A DNA stretch of 64,000 nucleotides, taken from positions 41,466,834-41,530,833 of the forward strand of contig CM053267.1 of the NCBI GenBank assembly GCA_028583415.1, written 5' to 3'. Shown here piece after piece: positions 10,421 through 22,111 of the stretch. A model generated the notes under the pieces. The model did no database searches, was not told the DNA's origin, and saw only the letters and a program-made list of their open reading frames with translations. Position 1 is the stretch's first letter. Each line of letters opens with the position of its first letter. This stretch comes from Protea cynaroides. Its lineage: Eukaryota > Streptophyta > Magnoliopsida > Proteales > Proteaceae. Both the position numbers and the translations under genes were made by a program.

Positions 10421-13400
10421 GGTTAAGCCATGAGATATTAAATGAGGGAAGGAGTACGTCCGTTTTGGGAAATCCAAACATGAGAATCTCTATACATTAA
10501 TTATTGATGGCTCTATAACAAAGTAGCCAATGTTCTTTAGACTTTTTCCCGAGTGGTCAGTTCCTCTGACAGTACGTGCACGCTACAGATACGCTTAAGA
10601 GAAGACACGTGTTTTTTTCACTTCCCATAAATGCCACTCACTTCTTTATTGTGGCAAATGGAACAGGTGTATCCTATCCACGTATGTGTAAAACCATCAG
10701 AGTTCTTAAACTCGGAATCCGGTAGAGAATCGGCTGAGCCATCTCACCCCGACCAGGATCGGAATCGTTATTTTTTTCCTTTTTTTGTAACCCTTGGTAT
10801 TGGCCCAACAGATCCTGATCTGATCCCTAAATCCCTGATGCCCATTGAACTAACAAGATGGGATTCTTTTTATTTCCTCTTCAAATGGGTTAGGAGTGTC
10901 AAATGGGATGATTCCGAGTCATTGGGATAGTTTTTTACCAGTTCCAGTCCGAAAAGAGTTATTCTCAAAACCATCTCATTTACCAAACTGTTCCAAAACT
11001 AGAAATCCGTCCCATATAATAATAGGACAGTCGAATTCTGGTTCTTTTACAGTTCTAGGTACTAATCTTCACATGTTTGGAAAATATTAACTCCATACTA
11101 ATCTCCACAAATTGTGTATCGGTGTTGATTGAATAGTAGCCAACGATCAAAAGAAATCGAAGAGAACAAAATAATTTTAAAGAGAAATCAAAGAGAAGTA
11201 CCAAATCCAGTGGAGAAGTCAAAGAAAAATCAAGCAAACCATAAACAATTTCAAAAAAACAAGAGAAAAGAGTCCTCAAACAAAAACAGATAAACAAAGA
11301 AGAGCAAATTCAAATCCAAGAATAAAACACAAAGTAGAACACATTCAAGAGCAAAATCAGATCAGAACAGAACACTGGAGATATAAGATTCGAACCTTTG
11401 AAGGGTTCTTACCATTCCTTTTTGGGGGAACAGTTATATGCATACTTAAGGTTCATATCTTAAACGATTTCTTATTGGGCTATCGGTTCCGGATGCACCG
11501 GGAAATCCATCCTAGAATCATCTCGTCCCATTTGATATTGGGCCCCAAAAACTGATTCTCAGAATTATCTGATTTAGGGTTTTTTTTATATCATTTTATT
11601 TTTGGATAATTACACGTACTATCCTTGAACTATGAACTAATTATACCTACAAACCACTAGTTTCTGACAATTACACATACTACCCCTAATTTCAAAAACA
11701 TGTAAAAAAAAAAAAAACACTGTTAACATTTTTCCGTTAAACGATGATGTCAGTTAATACTAAACATTTTAGGGACAAAACTACCCTAAATGCTTTTACC
11801 CTATCTATTTTCCCAAATCGAAAACTAGAATCTGTAATACTCCATCCAAAGTTCGGGCATCTCGCACACAGATGACCTCTGTTTGAGTCGCACATCGGAG
11901 TTCTTCTAGCGATAACGAGCTACGACACTAAATCCTTTTCTTCTTTCTTTGCAAGATAAGCCTGGAAGAAAACCGTATACTTTTTTTTTTTTTTTTTTTG
12001 GGCATTTCTTTCATCCTCTTTATCAGTTAATCAATTGATAATGTGATTTAATCGGTGGGTAAGTTCACAGTCGCTTTGTTTGCTGCTCTTGTGCTGGATT
12101 TTGTAGATGTGTTTTTGTTGCGTTTTTTATATTCGACCGTTCAGTTTTTTTTATTTTCTTGGTAAAATCTTTGGGGATGAATTTTGGTTGAAGAAACCAA
12201 AAAAGATGGTGCAAATGCAAAATTTGGGTATTTTGATTTTTGTCCTAAATGATTTAAATTTAAGATAGCAACGATGGCTGCAAATTCACAGCTCCCTAAC
12301 ACAAAATCCCATCAGTTTCTCAATTATTTAGAAATCGCAAATTCAACACAAACCCTTTTTGGAGGAGAATAACGGAGTAATAGAATGCTTTGATGACGAG
12401 AAAGAAACTTTTAGAAAGAAACGATGCGAAGATGCAATATCATTGACCCACTTGGTCGTTTGATATTTTATTCTACTTCATCCCTCTTAATTTTCCTTAT
12501 CCGCAACTCTCTACTCTAGACCTCTCTTTTTTTTATTCTATAATTCCCTCTTTTCCAGAGTGTTTTCTCATGTGTTGCCTTCCTTTGGGTGACAATACAC
12601 ATGATATATGAAATCTTTTTTTAAAAAAAATAAGATTTCTTTTTTAAATGATGATAAAAGGAGAGAACTTGAATATCTGATACCATATAAAGTTTCCATC
12701 TAAAAAAACTCTCAACCATATAAAATATGAATCAACGGATCATATTGATGATCTTTATATGAATCAACGGATATTGATGATCAGATACCGATATTTAAAA
12801 CCACGCACTTGAAAGATGGGGAAACTCTAACGAGAGGTCGTTGTTGAAGTGCGATCCACATTAAAAGAGATGGAAACCAGAGCCTCCGTTTCAGTTTCCA
12901 GCCTTTAATGCCTCTGGATCGCTTTCCATCTAACGCAAACGTGTCTGAAACTTTGAAGAAGTCATCATCAGATCGGTCGGTCGTTTAAGACTTGAAGTCA
13001 TTTTCCAGCAGTTGTTGCCTCTCATGGCTACAGTCATCATCAATCATGAATACATCACCATCTCTTGCGGCGGAGAGGAATACTGGAGGGTCCTTCAATC
13101 AGTCACTCTCTCTCTCTCTACTGGTTCTTCTTTGCTTCATTCCTATCGATTCCTCTTACATATGTCTTATCAATTCAAATTGATTGGGTCATCGTTATCA
13201 TTTTTTCTCTTTCGCTTTAATTCTCTTACCAGTCATTCCCACTCCCCAACTACACATTCATGACAACACACATACTTGAAATTTTCCCTACATGTTATAA
13301 TCTTTACCTTGTTTATGGGGATGTAATTATGCTGGAAAATGGAGTGAATAGTTCATCTGCAATCTGCATGTAATTGTATTGTTTATTGAGGTCTCATCAC

Positions 13401-14417
13401 CTTTCATATTCAGTGGGTGTCTCACATTTTAGAGGTGGATCCCATATCATATTAATAATGAAAAAATCCCATGAAGAGTATATGTACATGCAGGTGATCT
13501 GAACTCGAAATAGAAACCACTAGTATTTGCGTCTGAATCTTTTATGATGGGATCGATCTGCAGATAACAAAACAGGATCAATGAAAGTCACTCTAATGTT
13601 TAAGTTAAGTTGCTAAGCAACAAACAAATAATAGGATTGGACATATCTGAAAGATCGACTAGAGGTATGATGAAAGCGAAAGTAGGTAGTGTTATGATGA
13701 CAAAAAATATCAGGATGCCAAACTACGGGGGTGCTTATGCGTGTCTGAATGGAATGGGCCAAAATATAAAATATTCAAGTGATTTGCACAGATGTTAGAA
13801 GTGGATCCCACGTACCTTTGGAGTATAACGTCAGAATTTATATGATCGATTCTACCCTTGACTTAAGTTGATAATAATGATGGACAAGCCCTCTTGAGTG
13901 GCTTTTTGGTCGAAAAATATTTTTACTCCTAATGACTTGGGTTTTGATCGATGGTATTTATATTCAACACATACATTAGTGGGGAAAAAGATGAAGTATA
14001 AGAAAAACTGATACCTGATCACTTAGAAGAAAGAGAGAGGAGAGATCTTTTTTTTTTTTGGTAATCGTTAGAAAAGAGATTTAAGGAAAAGAAAGATAAA
14101 GACAAAATTACGTACACACCATTGGGGTATAATTCCAATCTAGACCGGAGTCAGCTTGGGAATGGTCTTGTCTTCCATGAATTTTACCCTGTCATTTATG
14201 ATCGACCATTGCTATCCTTGTTGACTCGATTACTGCACGAAAATCGTTCGGTCCCAATCCGAATCGACCGTTCCTAATTGATTGTTATTGCAAGGTCTTC
14301 AAATTTATAACATAACAGCTTGATGCTCAAACTTTATGAACATTATTATTTAATCCAAATTCACTCTTTGATGGGGTAAGGGATCATCATGTTGATGGGA
14401 GCATGGGATGAGATACC

Positions 14418-14645
14418 GGATTCAAATCATCTCCTCCTTAAGATAGGAGGAGGGATGGCGGTCTGGATGGATGGCCGACACCTGGCTCTCGGGTGAATCC
14501 GAGCCGTCCATTCGAGCGGACACCCCAGCCAATAAGGGTGTCGGCTTGGATGGACGGCTCGGATTCACCCGAGAGCCAGGTGTTGGCCATCCATCTAGGC
14601 CGCCGCCCCTCCTCCCAAATCTCAGAGAAAAGACGATGTGGATCC
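14418..14645. mobile_element. 228-bp Mutator-type hairpin MITE with 9-10-bp TSD (family A, copy 1)
   Basis: It is nearly fully palindromic. The arm holding CCTGGCTCTCGGGTGAATCC (14479 onward) is repeated inverted at 14562-14583, around a short loop near AGCCAATAAGG. Terminal sequences are GGATTCAAATC on the left and the complement of GGATCCACATC on the right. It is flanked by ATGAGATACC at 14408-14417 and 14646-14655. Long inverted repeats plus a 9-10-bp duplication are the hallmark of Mutator-like elements. Both strands carry spurious ORFs with the same peptide because of the palindrome. Confidence 0.85.
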
Positions 14646-15999
14646 ATGAGATACCACATTAATCCACATGTCAAAGAGGAAAGAGAGTATGAGAAAACAC
14701 AGGATGCTGATAGTATATCTATCATCATTCTTGCTATAATTTTAATTATTTTAATATATATAACAGAAAATTATTTCTTTTATTAAAGTAAAAGGGAAAA
14801 AAAAACAACTTCATGTCATAATGATGGTGACAAATGAATTGAAATATTCATGTCAAATGGTTGAAATTAGGGATCGAAAGTTCTCTAATCACGTGTTAAT
14901 TTAAATTCAATCATAGTTGGTCACATAAGAAAATAAATAAGACATTTAAGAGAATACAAAGAGGATAATGTAATTAAAAAAGTATTCATGCACATAAATG
15001 TGAGAATATGACATTAGATAGAATGATAAATAAATTGAATTTAAAACCAAAATGTATAACATGATCAATCCAAGCTATTCCCTAGATAACCAACGGTTGA
15101 AATTGTCACATCATTAGAATAAATTTGCATTAGATTGAGGAACATGCTCTTATCCAAATATTTAAGTATGTCGATATCATGGTTTTAGGTATTCAAATCG
15201 AATTGAATTGGTCATATAGAATAATTCAGTATTTTGGGCCGACACATGAGCAAAAGGATTGACATCTTGGCATATATATCAAGTCGACAGATCTGATACC
15301 ACCGATATATATCCAATCCCATATGAGTTTCCCAAATCACCAATACCCATTCCGATACAATAAACTTAAACCACGGCCAGAGAAAGGGGGAAGAGGGACT
15401 GGAACTGGAGTCAAACCAGGGAGGTGCAAACCAAAGGAACAATAAATTATAGAGGCATAAAGGCTGTATCAGCATTTAAATGCCATAAAAAGTAGTTAAA
15501 CGTTCGTTTACTTTCTGGTTTCCTTGTTGCTTGTTCTTTTCTAGTTCTTACTTCTTACCATTAAAACTTAGGTGATCAATCTTAGAACAAAAGCAATATC
15601 TTGTATCATTGAAATGCAATAGAAAAGAATCTAAAGAGATAATAGGGTTTGAAATGGTATCTCTTTAATGCACATTGACTGGAAAAACTCTGGTTTAAGC
15701 TTGAATCTCCCTTAAAAACAGTCCCTGTGATTAGGGTTTTCTATATCTATTAATGAGACCCACCAATAATCAATCTAAAATTAAGCAACCTATTGAAATT
15801 CTAACACTTATAACTACATTCAAAATTTATAGAGAAAACACATGAAATCATGTTAGTATGAGTTTGAACTGGCAGGGGACATGTATATTATTTATTTCAT
15901 GGGGAGGGTTTCCCACACCACCGGTTGGAGAATCTCCCATGCCATCCAAATTAGACAGCAAAAACAGTTTATTTCAACAAAGACCCACATGATCAGATA

Positions 16000-16330
16000 T
16001 AGGGGAAGTAATTGGTTGGTTTAGTTCAAGTTGGGGTTCGGTTTCGATTTAGTTCTATTTCAGGTTTTTATTTGACTGGCCTAATGGGTTATTATTGGTT
16101 CATTTTCAGTTTGGTTTTGGTTTACTATATGTATATTTTATAAAGTTGGCTTAATGGGTTCTATTGGGTCATTATCAGGTTGATTTTATTTCAATTTTTT
16201 ATATGTAAATTTAGTAAAATATTGGTTTAACGGATTCTTATCGGTCCATTATCGAACTGATTCATTTCCGTTTGGATCAATTGAATCAGTTTGATTCGGG
16301 TTCATCAATCGGTCTGGTTCAGTTTTGGTG
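16000..16330. repeat. Dispersed repeat with ~70-76-bp tandem units, copy B
   Basis: Two and a half units can be aligned by eye, starting at TAATGGGTTATTATTGG, TAATGGGTTCTATTGGG and TAACGGATTCTTATCGG. Each of the first two ends in TATATGTA(T/A)ATTT...TAAA. Copies A and C share the unit. Confidence 0.65.
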
Positions 16331-16896
16331 CTCCCCATACTTTAAAAACATCATCCAATGCATAATTGGCATCCGCAAGAGAAGCGGTCAGTTAGGTTTA
16401 GGTGGATTGGTACTGAATCAACGTTATTCAGTTAACCAATGATTCGATGTTGGAACAGATAGCAACAACCATTTATTTGGACATGCGAATTTTTAATTTT
16501 CCAATGGATTTACATGTTTTAACGAAGACAAACTTTCCACTCCTTCAGAGCTTGATTTGAACGGCTTTCCTTTTCTACGAAATTATAACTTTTCCAAGAT
16601 AGAGCAGAAGCTTTCATTTGATATATATGAAAAGACGGTTTTTTGTGTGCAAAGTTGACATCAAATCTCTGTCTTGATACGACTCTTACTCATTAGTACA
16701 CATTCATCACTTTACTTGACGAGCACAGACAAAGAGCTGATCTTCTGAATTCGCCACAAAAGTGTTTTGGGCTTCCCGATCCTCTCGGCTGGCGGGCGGT
16801 TCAGCCATTGGAGAGGATCCAAACTCGTGTTTCCGGTCAAAATTGATGTGGCATGGAATATTCCCCCATGAGAGCAGCGTGGGAAACCTTGCCCAA

Positions 16897-16906
16897 TATA
16901 TAAATA
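16897..16906 (+). promoter_or_regulatory. Probable TATA box of the GDSL lipase gene
   Basis: TATATAAATA lies 227 bp upstream of the ATG at 17133. A start about 30 bp downstream would give a roughly 200-nt leader. That leader contains a six-codon upstream ORF beginning at the ATG near 17033. Position and motif only. Confidence 0.35.
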
Positions 16907-17132
16907 TTATATTGTTGTTATATAACCAGTTGCAAATCGCAATTAAAATTCCCAACGAACATCTATCTTCTCCAGCAGCAGACGCAGGCCCCAGATTCTC
17001 ATTCTCCACCTATCTTACCTAATAGTTCATCAATGATTTCCCTTATAAAGTGATTCTCCAGTCCAGGATTCCAGCTTCAAAGCTAAATATTCAGCTTTTT
17101 TTTTATTTGGGTTAAGTAGAGGAAAAGAAAGA

Positions 17133-20021
17133 ATGTTGTCAGCTGCTGCATTCTCCCTCTTATTGATCTTCCTGTTAATCGTGACAGTACCAATCAGAGC
17201 CAGACCACCTGCGATCATAGTATTGGGAGACTCAACGGTGGATTCAGGAAATAATAATCAAATCCGCACCGTCCTCAAGAGCAATCACCATCCATATGGT
17301 CGAGATTTTTTAGGCGGTCAGCCGACAGGTCGTTTCTCCAATGGTCGACTCCCTCCTGATTTCATCTCTGAAGCCATGGGGATCAAACCCTTAGTTCCTG
17401 CCTACTTGGATCCACAATTCACTATCAAGGATTTCGCGACCGGAGTTTGTTTCGCTTCCGCCGGAACTGGTTACGACAATGCCACCTCCGACGTATTGGT
17501 AAGAACAATGGCGACTTAATTTATATGAACTTAATGGATTTTGATTTCACGATTTATTTGTGTTGAACAGAATGTGATACCTCTGTGGAAGGAAATAGAG
17601 AACTACAAAGCGTACCAGAGCAGATTGAGGGAATTTCTTGGAGTGGAGATGGCGAACCAGATATTGAGTGAAGCATTGTATCTGATAAGCATAGGCACCA
17701 ATGATTTCCTCGAGAATTACTTCGTACTTCCAGTCCGATCGTCCAAATTCACAGTCCGGCAGTATCAGGACTTCTTGATTGGAATTGCAGAGAATTTCTT
17801 GAAGGAATTGTATGAGCTTGGTGCCAGGAAGATATCACTGGGTGGATTGCCTCCCATGGGTTGTTTGCCATTGGAGAGAACCACAAATGCGATTGCAGGT
17901 GGTGGATGTATTCAGAAGTACAATGTCGTGGCTAAGAATTTCAATGTCAAGCTTCAAGGTTTGGTGCTTAGGTTGCAGAAGGAGCTGCCGGAGATCCAAT
18001 TAGTCTTCTCTAACCCTTACGACTTCGTACTTCAGATTATTCGGAATCCCACCCTTTTCGGTAATTATCACTCTCTCTCTGCTTTTTGGTATCATTATCG
18101 GCCATATCGGGTTGGCAGTTGCCAAAACTAATCCGGTACTGATACAGATATGCGGTACAGCCAATGGTTCAGTGACACGTGGCTGATTTTGGTATCTATC
18201 GGCTGTTGGAACTAATATGAATAGACAGATCTGATACCAATTACTCGAACCATGGTTAGTGAGGACAATATGAAATCTGAAAAAGGTTCACATTTCACAA
18301 GTGTGGTTGGCTCACTGAGTCATGATCCCTGCGTGAGAGAGTGAGAAAAAGAGGGCTAGGCCTGCATGCATCACGTTGGGTTGGTTCTTGCTTTTGAGAT
18401 GTGAAAAGGTTCACATTTCACAAGTAGTTGGGCTCACTGAGTCATGATCCCCGCGTGAGAGTGTGGGATAAATAGTGCTGAGCCATGCCATGCATCACAC
18501 TGAGGCTGGTTCTGGCTTTCGTGTCAATTCTGAATCAAAACCAAATCGAAACCGATTGGTAAAAAATGATTCGATTTTGAATTTACACATAGTCAGTTCG
18601 GTTTTGGTTTTACACGGTTAAATTGTTAGTTAATTGATATAAAATTGATTGGAAAATCGATTAAAACCTGTTAACTATGTAGCTACATGTATAATGTTTT
18701 ATTACTTACTTTTAAATTTGGGGAGAATCTTTCCCTTTGGAAGTGAATGGTCGAGCACCTTTTCTAGGTTCTGCTCTCACGATATAAAAAAAGGGGTGAC
18801 AATCCTTATTTATAAGGTTGGTTACTTTATATTTACCCAAAAAAAAAAAAGGTTGGTTATTTATAATTAATCCTATGTATTTGATGTAGAACTAAAAGTT
18901 TCTCTCATTTTAAAGTTCAATCACTCTTTAGTCGTAAAAAACCGCATAAGAATCATTATGAATTGATTAATCGAAACTGGTAAATCAATTGTCAATTGGT
19001 TCGGTTTGATTTCTACTAAAAACAACCCTTTAATGATTCGAGCTGAACCAATTTACACCCTTATTCGTGAGGAATCACTTGCCCACACCCCATGATTGTC
19101 AGATCCTTTTTTGGATAGGATTTCCTACGATACTAGTGTGGGAGAATGTCTTACGAGACACCAATTGGCATGGAGATTCAATATCATTAATGAAGGATCC
19201 ACAAATACAGGAAAGAGAGAGAACATTAATTATGCGAGAAGGGTGGAAAAGAATCCCACATGGGCAGTTTGGGAATCTTTTCTCTTTAATTCTATTTTTC
19301 CACTTGTGTGAAGAATCTCCCATGCCATAACAATCAAAGTGTAAGAGGTGGTTTAATCAGTAGGGGACCTACATGGAAAAATGCATGCAAAAGCTTCCTT
19401 GTATTGGGAACTTTTTTCCTACTTTAAATGCACTTTTATTTATTTCCCTTACCTGTTTTAGGCGGAACATTAACAATGAAATGGTGTTTCGGGTGCAAAA
19501 ATTTTTGGGTGGATTTGGATTACCTGCAAACCCTGCACCTGCAGTCGGATATGGGCCATTGAGAATGTATTTGCAAGTGTCTTGATGCACTCTAACGGTC
19601 CGAATGCAATGCAGGGATTGCACGGTTATAGACGATCCAGGCCAAACATTTTTATATCTATAAATCGGACTGACAATATAGCTTTATAAAAAATGGATCC
19701 AACCCAAAATCTTAATATATTTTTGGGCTGAAGTAACCCGTCTAGTTGCATATATTCTGTGTTAAAGCGGGACCCAATGGGAAGGTATGCACAGATGGTC
19801 AGGTAGAAAACTTTTACCTTATATATTTGATCTTCAAATATACAATTTGCCAGTTACTCATGGGTACTTAACACCACGTGTGAGGAGTCACAAGGCAATA
19901 AGAGGAGTTGAACACAGTACCTTCCATTTCTTGAAACGTAAACTCTTTGCCGACTCAATTACTCCCTTAGGGTTAAGGATTACCTTTCTATATGTTGAAC
20001 TAATAATGAGGATTTGAGATA

Positions 20022-20064
<43 letters not shown>

Positions 20065-20338
20065 TATTTGTGAAAATGTATTGGTTTCGGTGTGAATTGG
20101 TTGATTGAATTCTACATATTTTTCTTGGGCTGCAAATACAGGATTTGAAAATGCAGCGGTGGCGTGCTGTGGAACAGGATTGTTTGAGTTGGGCTACTTA
20201 TGTGATGAACACAACCCATTCACCTGTATGGATGCGAACAAATACGTATTCTGGGATTCCTTCCACCCCACTGAGAGAACAAACCTTATTATATCTGATC
20301 ATATGTTGAAGACAAGCCTAGCCCCATTCTTAGTATGA
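17133..20338 (+). CDS. GDSL esterase/lipase, secreted (SGNH hydrolase)
   Basis: Three exons, 17133-17498, 17571-18060 and 20142-20338, have matching phases (0, then 1) and GT-AG borders. They total 1053 nt, giving 350 aa plus TGA, the normal family length. Residues 1-23 form a hydrophobic signal peptide. Block I is VLGDSTVDSGNN with nucleophile Ser34 (GDST rather than GDSL, common in plants). GRFSNG is at 66-71. Block III is IGTND, with GTND at 164-167. Block V is FWDSFHP with Asp324 and His327, so the catalytic triad is complete. By family it hydrolyses extracellular esters such as lipids or cutin precursors; the substrate cannot be told from sequence. The 2,081-nt second intron holds a ~123-bp tandem duplication and a (CT)n tract. 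Another (CT)n follows 10 bp after the stop. Its neighbour LPXB is transcribed divergently. Confidence 0.95.
18280..18520. repeat. Tandem duplication, ~123-bp unit, in GDSL intron 2
   Basis: AAAGGTTCACATTTCACAAG followed by GGCTCACTGAGTCATGATCC occurs at 18280 onward and again from about 18403. The second copy ends near 18520 with GCATCACACTGAGGCTGGTT, matching GCATCACGTTGGGTTGGTT in the first. The copies have diverged moderately. Confidence 0.75.
20024..20061. repeat. (CT)n microsatellite, intronic
   Basis: About 19 CT units end 80 bp before the last exon of the GDSL gene, on the side of the polypyrimidine tract. Confidence 0.9.
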
Positions 20339-20345
20339 TACATAT

Positions 20346-20348
<3 letters not shown>

Positions 20349-20386
<38 letters not shown>
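20349..20386. repeat. (CT)n microsatellite just after the GDSL stop codon
   Basis: About 19 CT units begin 10 bp after the TGA at 20336-20338, so they would lie in the 3' UTR. Confidence 0.9.
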
Positions 20387-20389
<3 letters not shown>

Positions 20390-20976
20390 CCTGCAAATTT
20401 AATTATGTCAGATATATAGCATTATATTATTATTAAGATAAAGAATTAGGACATTGTCATGCCATTCTATAATGTAATACGTATATGATACCACGTAAAT
20501 GATATTTATGGTGGTATATTCCTTGATTCTCCTTTCTAGTCTTATATAATTGTTACTTTCTGCTCTTCAATTATATAGCCAACCTCATTTGCATATTTTA
20601 AGTGTATTGTTCATTTATGTTTCAGGCTCCGTCCCTTTTGCAGGTAAAGAAAAACGAAGTAATAAAAGTAATTTAAAAAGAAAAAAAAAAAAAGTAATTT
20701 TTGTAATCATGATTAAACCATAGTAAAATATAGAAATTTAATTTTTCAGATAAAATACTTCAACCTTTTCTTGTTTCACTATTCATGTCTTAGAAATTTG
20801 GTTGAGAAGTAAATTAAAATTTAATTATTATATTTATTAGCTTGTAATTAGTTATACAATCGTTATTAATAATAATTGTAATTTTCATTCTTTTTATTTT
20901 TAATTCATTTACCTTCCTCTCATCGTGGCTCTATTTGTTTTCGGTTTGTAAAATAGGATTTTCACTATGTTTTTTA

Positions 20977-21228
20977 GGTTCTATTTGTTTTCATGAGGTA
21001 AAAGAAAGACAAACTTCCTTTTTCCTCCTCCTTACAAGTCACTCTATTTTACGTCATGGAAACAAACTTTGAAAAAAAAAAACTTTACCATATAAATTGT
21101 TTCAATTTTATGCCAAAACAAAAGGATTCTTAATGTAAAATACAAAGGAAAACATTGAAAAAAAATAGAAAAATTTTCAAATAAAATATTATTTACATAA
21201 AAAAATTTACAACAAAACAAACATGGCA
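20977..21228. mobile_element. PIF/Harbinger-like MITE, TTTGTTTT family, copy 1
   Basis: The left end GGTTCTATTTGTTTTCATG is mirrored by the right end, which reads GCCATGTTTGTTTTGTTG on the minus strand, followed inward by GTAAATTTTTTTATGTAAAT. It resembles the element at 44472-44682. The left flank is TTA. Borders are approximate by a few bases. Confidence 0.55.
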
Positions 21229-22080
21229 TCTACTTCCATCTAAACGGAACTCTACTTCCATCTAGATGGAACATCACTAGCTTCATGCTTCCAACCATTT
21301 TTTTTGTTTTGTATGTAGCATTTTTTTATTTTTTCTTTTGGGATTGAAACTTAATGTTTGGTGGGGGGATCTAAGCCTACGTTAGTAAAATTTGGATCCT
21401 ACCTAACAAGTCACACATGATAGTGTTTCTTATTCTTCTTCTTCGTCCCCTTCCTCCTCATTGTTAATGTCATCATCGCCTGTCATTATCGTCATCTTCT
21501 TCTTATTTCTTTTTTCCTCAAGGATGTTAGGGCATGCTTCATACATGGTCACTGTGGAAACCCACTCTTGCATGTCTCTATAAATGTGGGTGAGGTAGTT
21601 AGGTTAGTAAACAAAATCAAGGGATATGTCCACACTCCACATCATTGATTAATTTTGTAGTAAGTCTCCAAACAATTTGTTCTTTTCCGGGTCTTTGTAT
21701 AATGTGGTAAGATGTTTAAATAATAAGAATTGTTGGGGAAATCCTCATACAATACTGTACATGGTAGGTCATAGTTTTGGGATAAATGATCAAATTTGAC
21801 ATATGATCTCGAATTTCTTGTCCGTCCAATACTTAGGATGTCTTGTTTGCAAGGGAAAGGGATAGAGAATGAAGGTGCCAACGAAGCACAGCCAATCACT
21901 GGTTGGAGTGGGATGGAAATCCTCTCTTGTCGTTGGAGAGGCGTTAGTCAAGATCACATGGTGCACTGAGTGAAGGCCAGCTGTGCAATCACGTCTGGCG
22001 CAACTGGACAACGGGAGATGATTTTTATCCGTTAGAATAAGATATTGGAATCCTACTTTCACTAACTAGAGGTTTTCTTC

Positions 22081-22111
<31 letters not shown>

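Larger units (their letters stand above)
8859..14417. other. Gene-poor intergenic region with repeats
   Basis: This contains a LINE tail (9581-9895), a tandem-structured degenerate repeat (10130-10420), and two copies (9112-9240 and 13405-13530) of a repeat with the motif GTACATGCAGGTGAT and the phrase AGAGGTGGATCCCA. A stretch at 11600-11860 resembles other low-copy TIR elements (TAATTACACGTACTATCC and ACTACCCCTAATTTC), but I could not set its borders. Short open frames (for example around 13000-13260) are low-complexity and unsupported. Confidence 0.5.
14656..17132. other. Intergenic region upstream of the GDSL gene
   Basis: It is AT-rich sequence with a second copy of the 75-bp-unit repeat (16000-16330). 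A short motif family occurs near 15900 (GGTTTCCCACACCACC) and recurs near 19310 and 41168. The GDSL promoter occupies the last few hundred bases. No gene is supported. Confidence 0.5.

Noticed and set aside
12992..13263. Short overlapping frames with Ser-rich, hydrophobic peptides
   Set aside because: One lacks an ATG start, both end soon in low-complexity sequence, and no splice partner or family match is visible.
14438..14728. Pair of similar ORFs on opposite strands with GVGHPSRPP peptide (also 32954-33208)
   Set aside because: They come from the palindromic MITE, which codes the same peptide on both strands; not genes.
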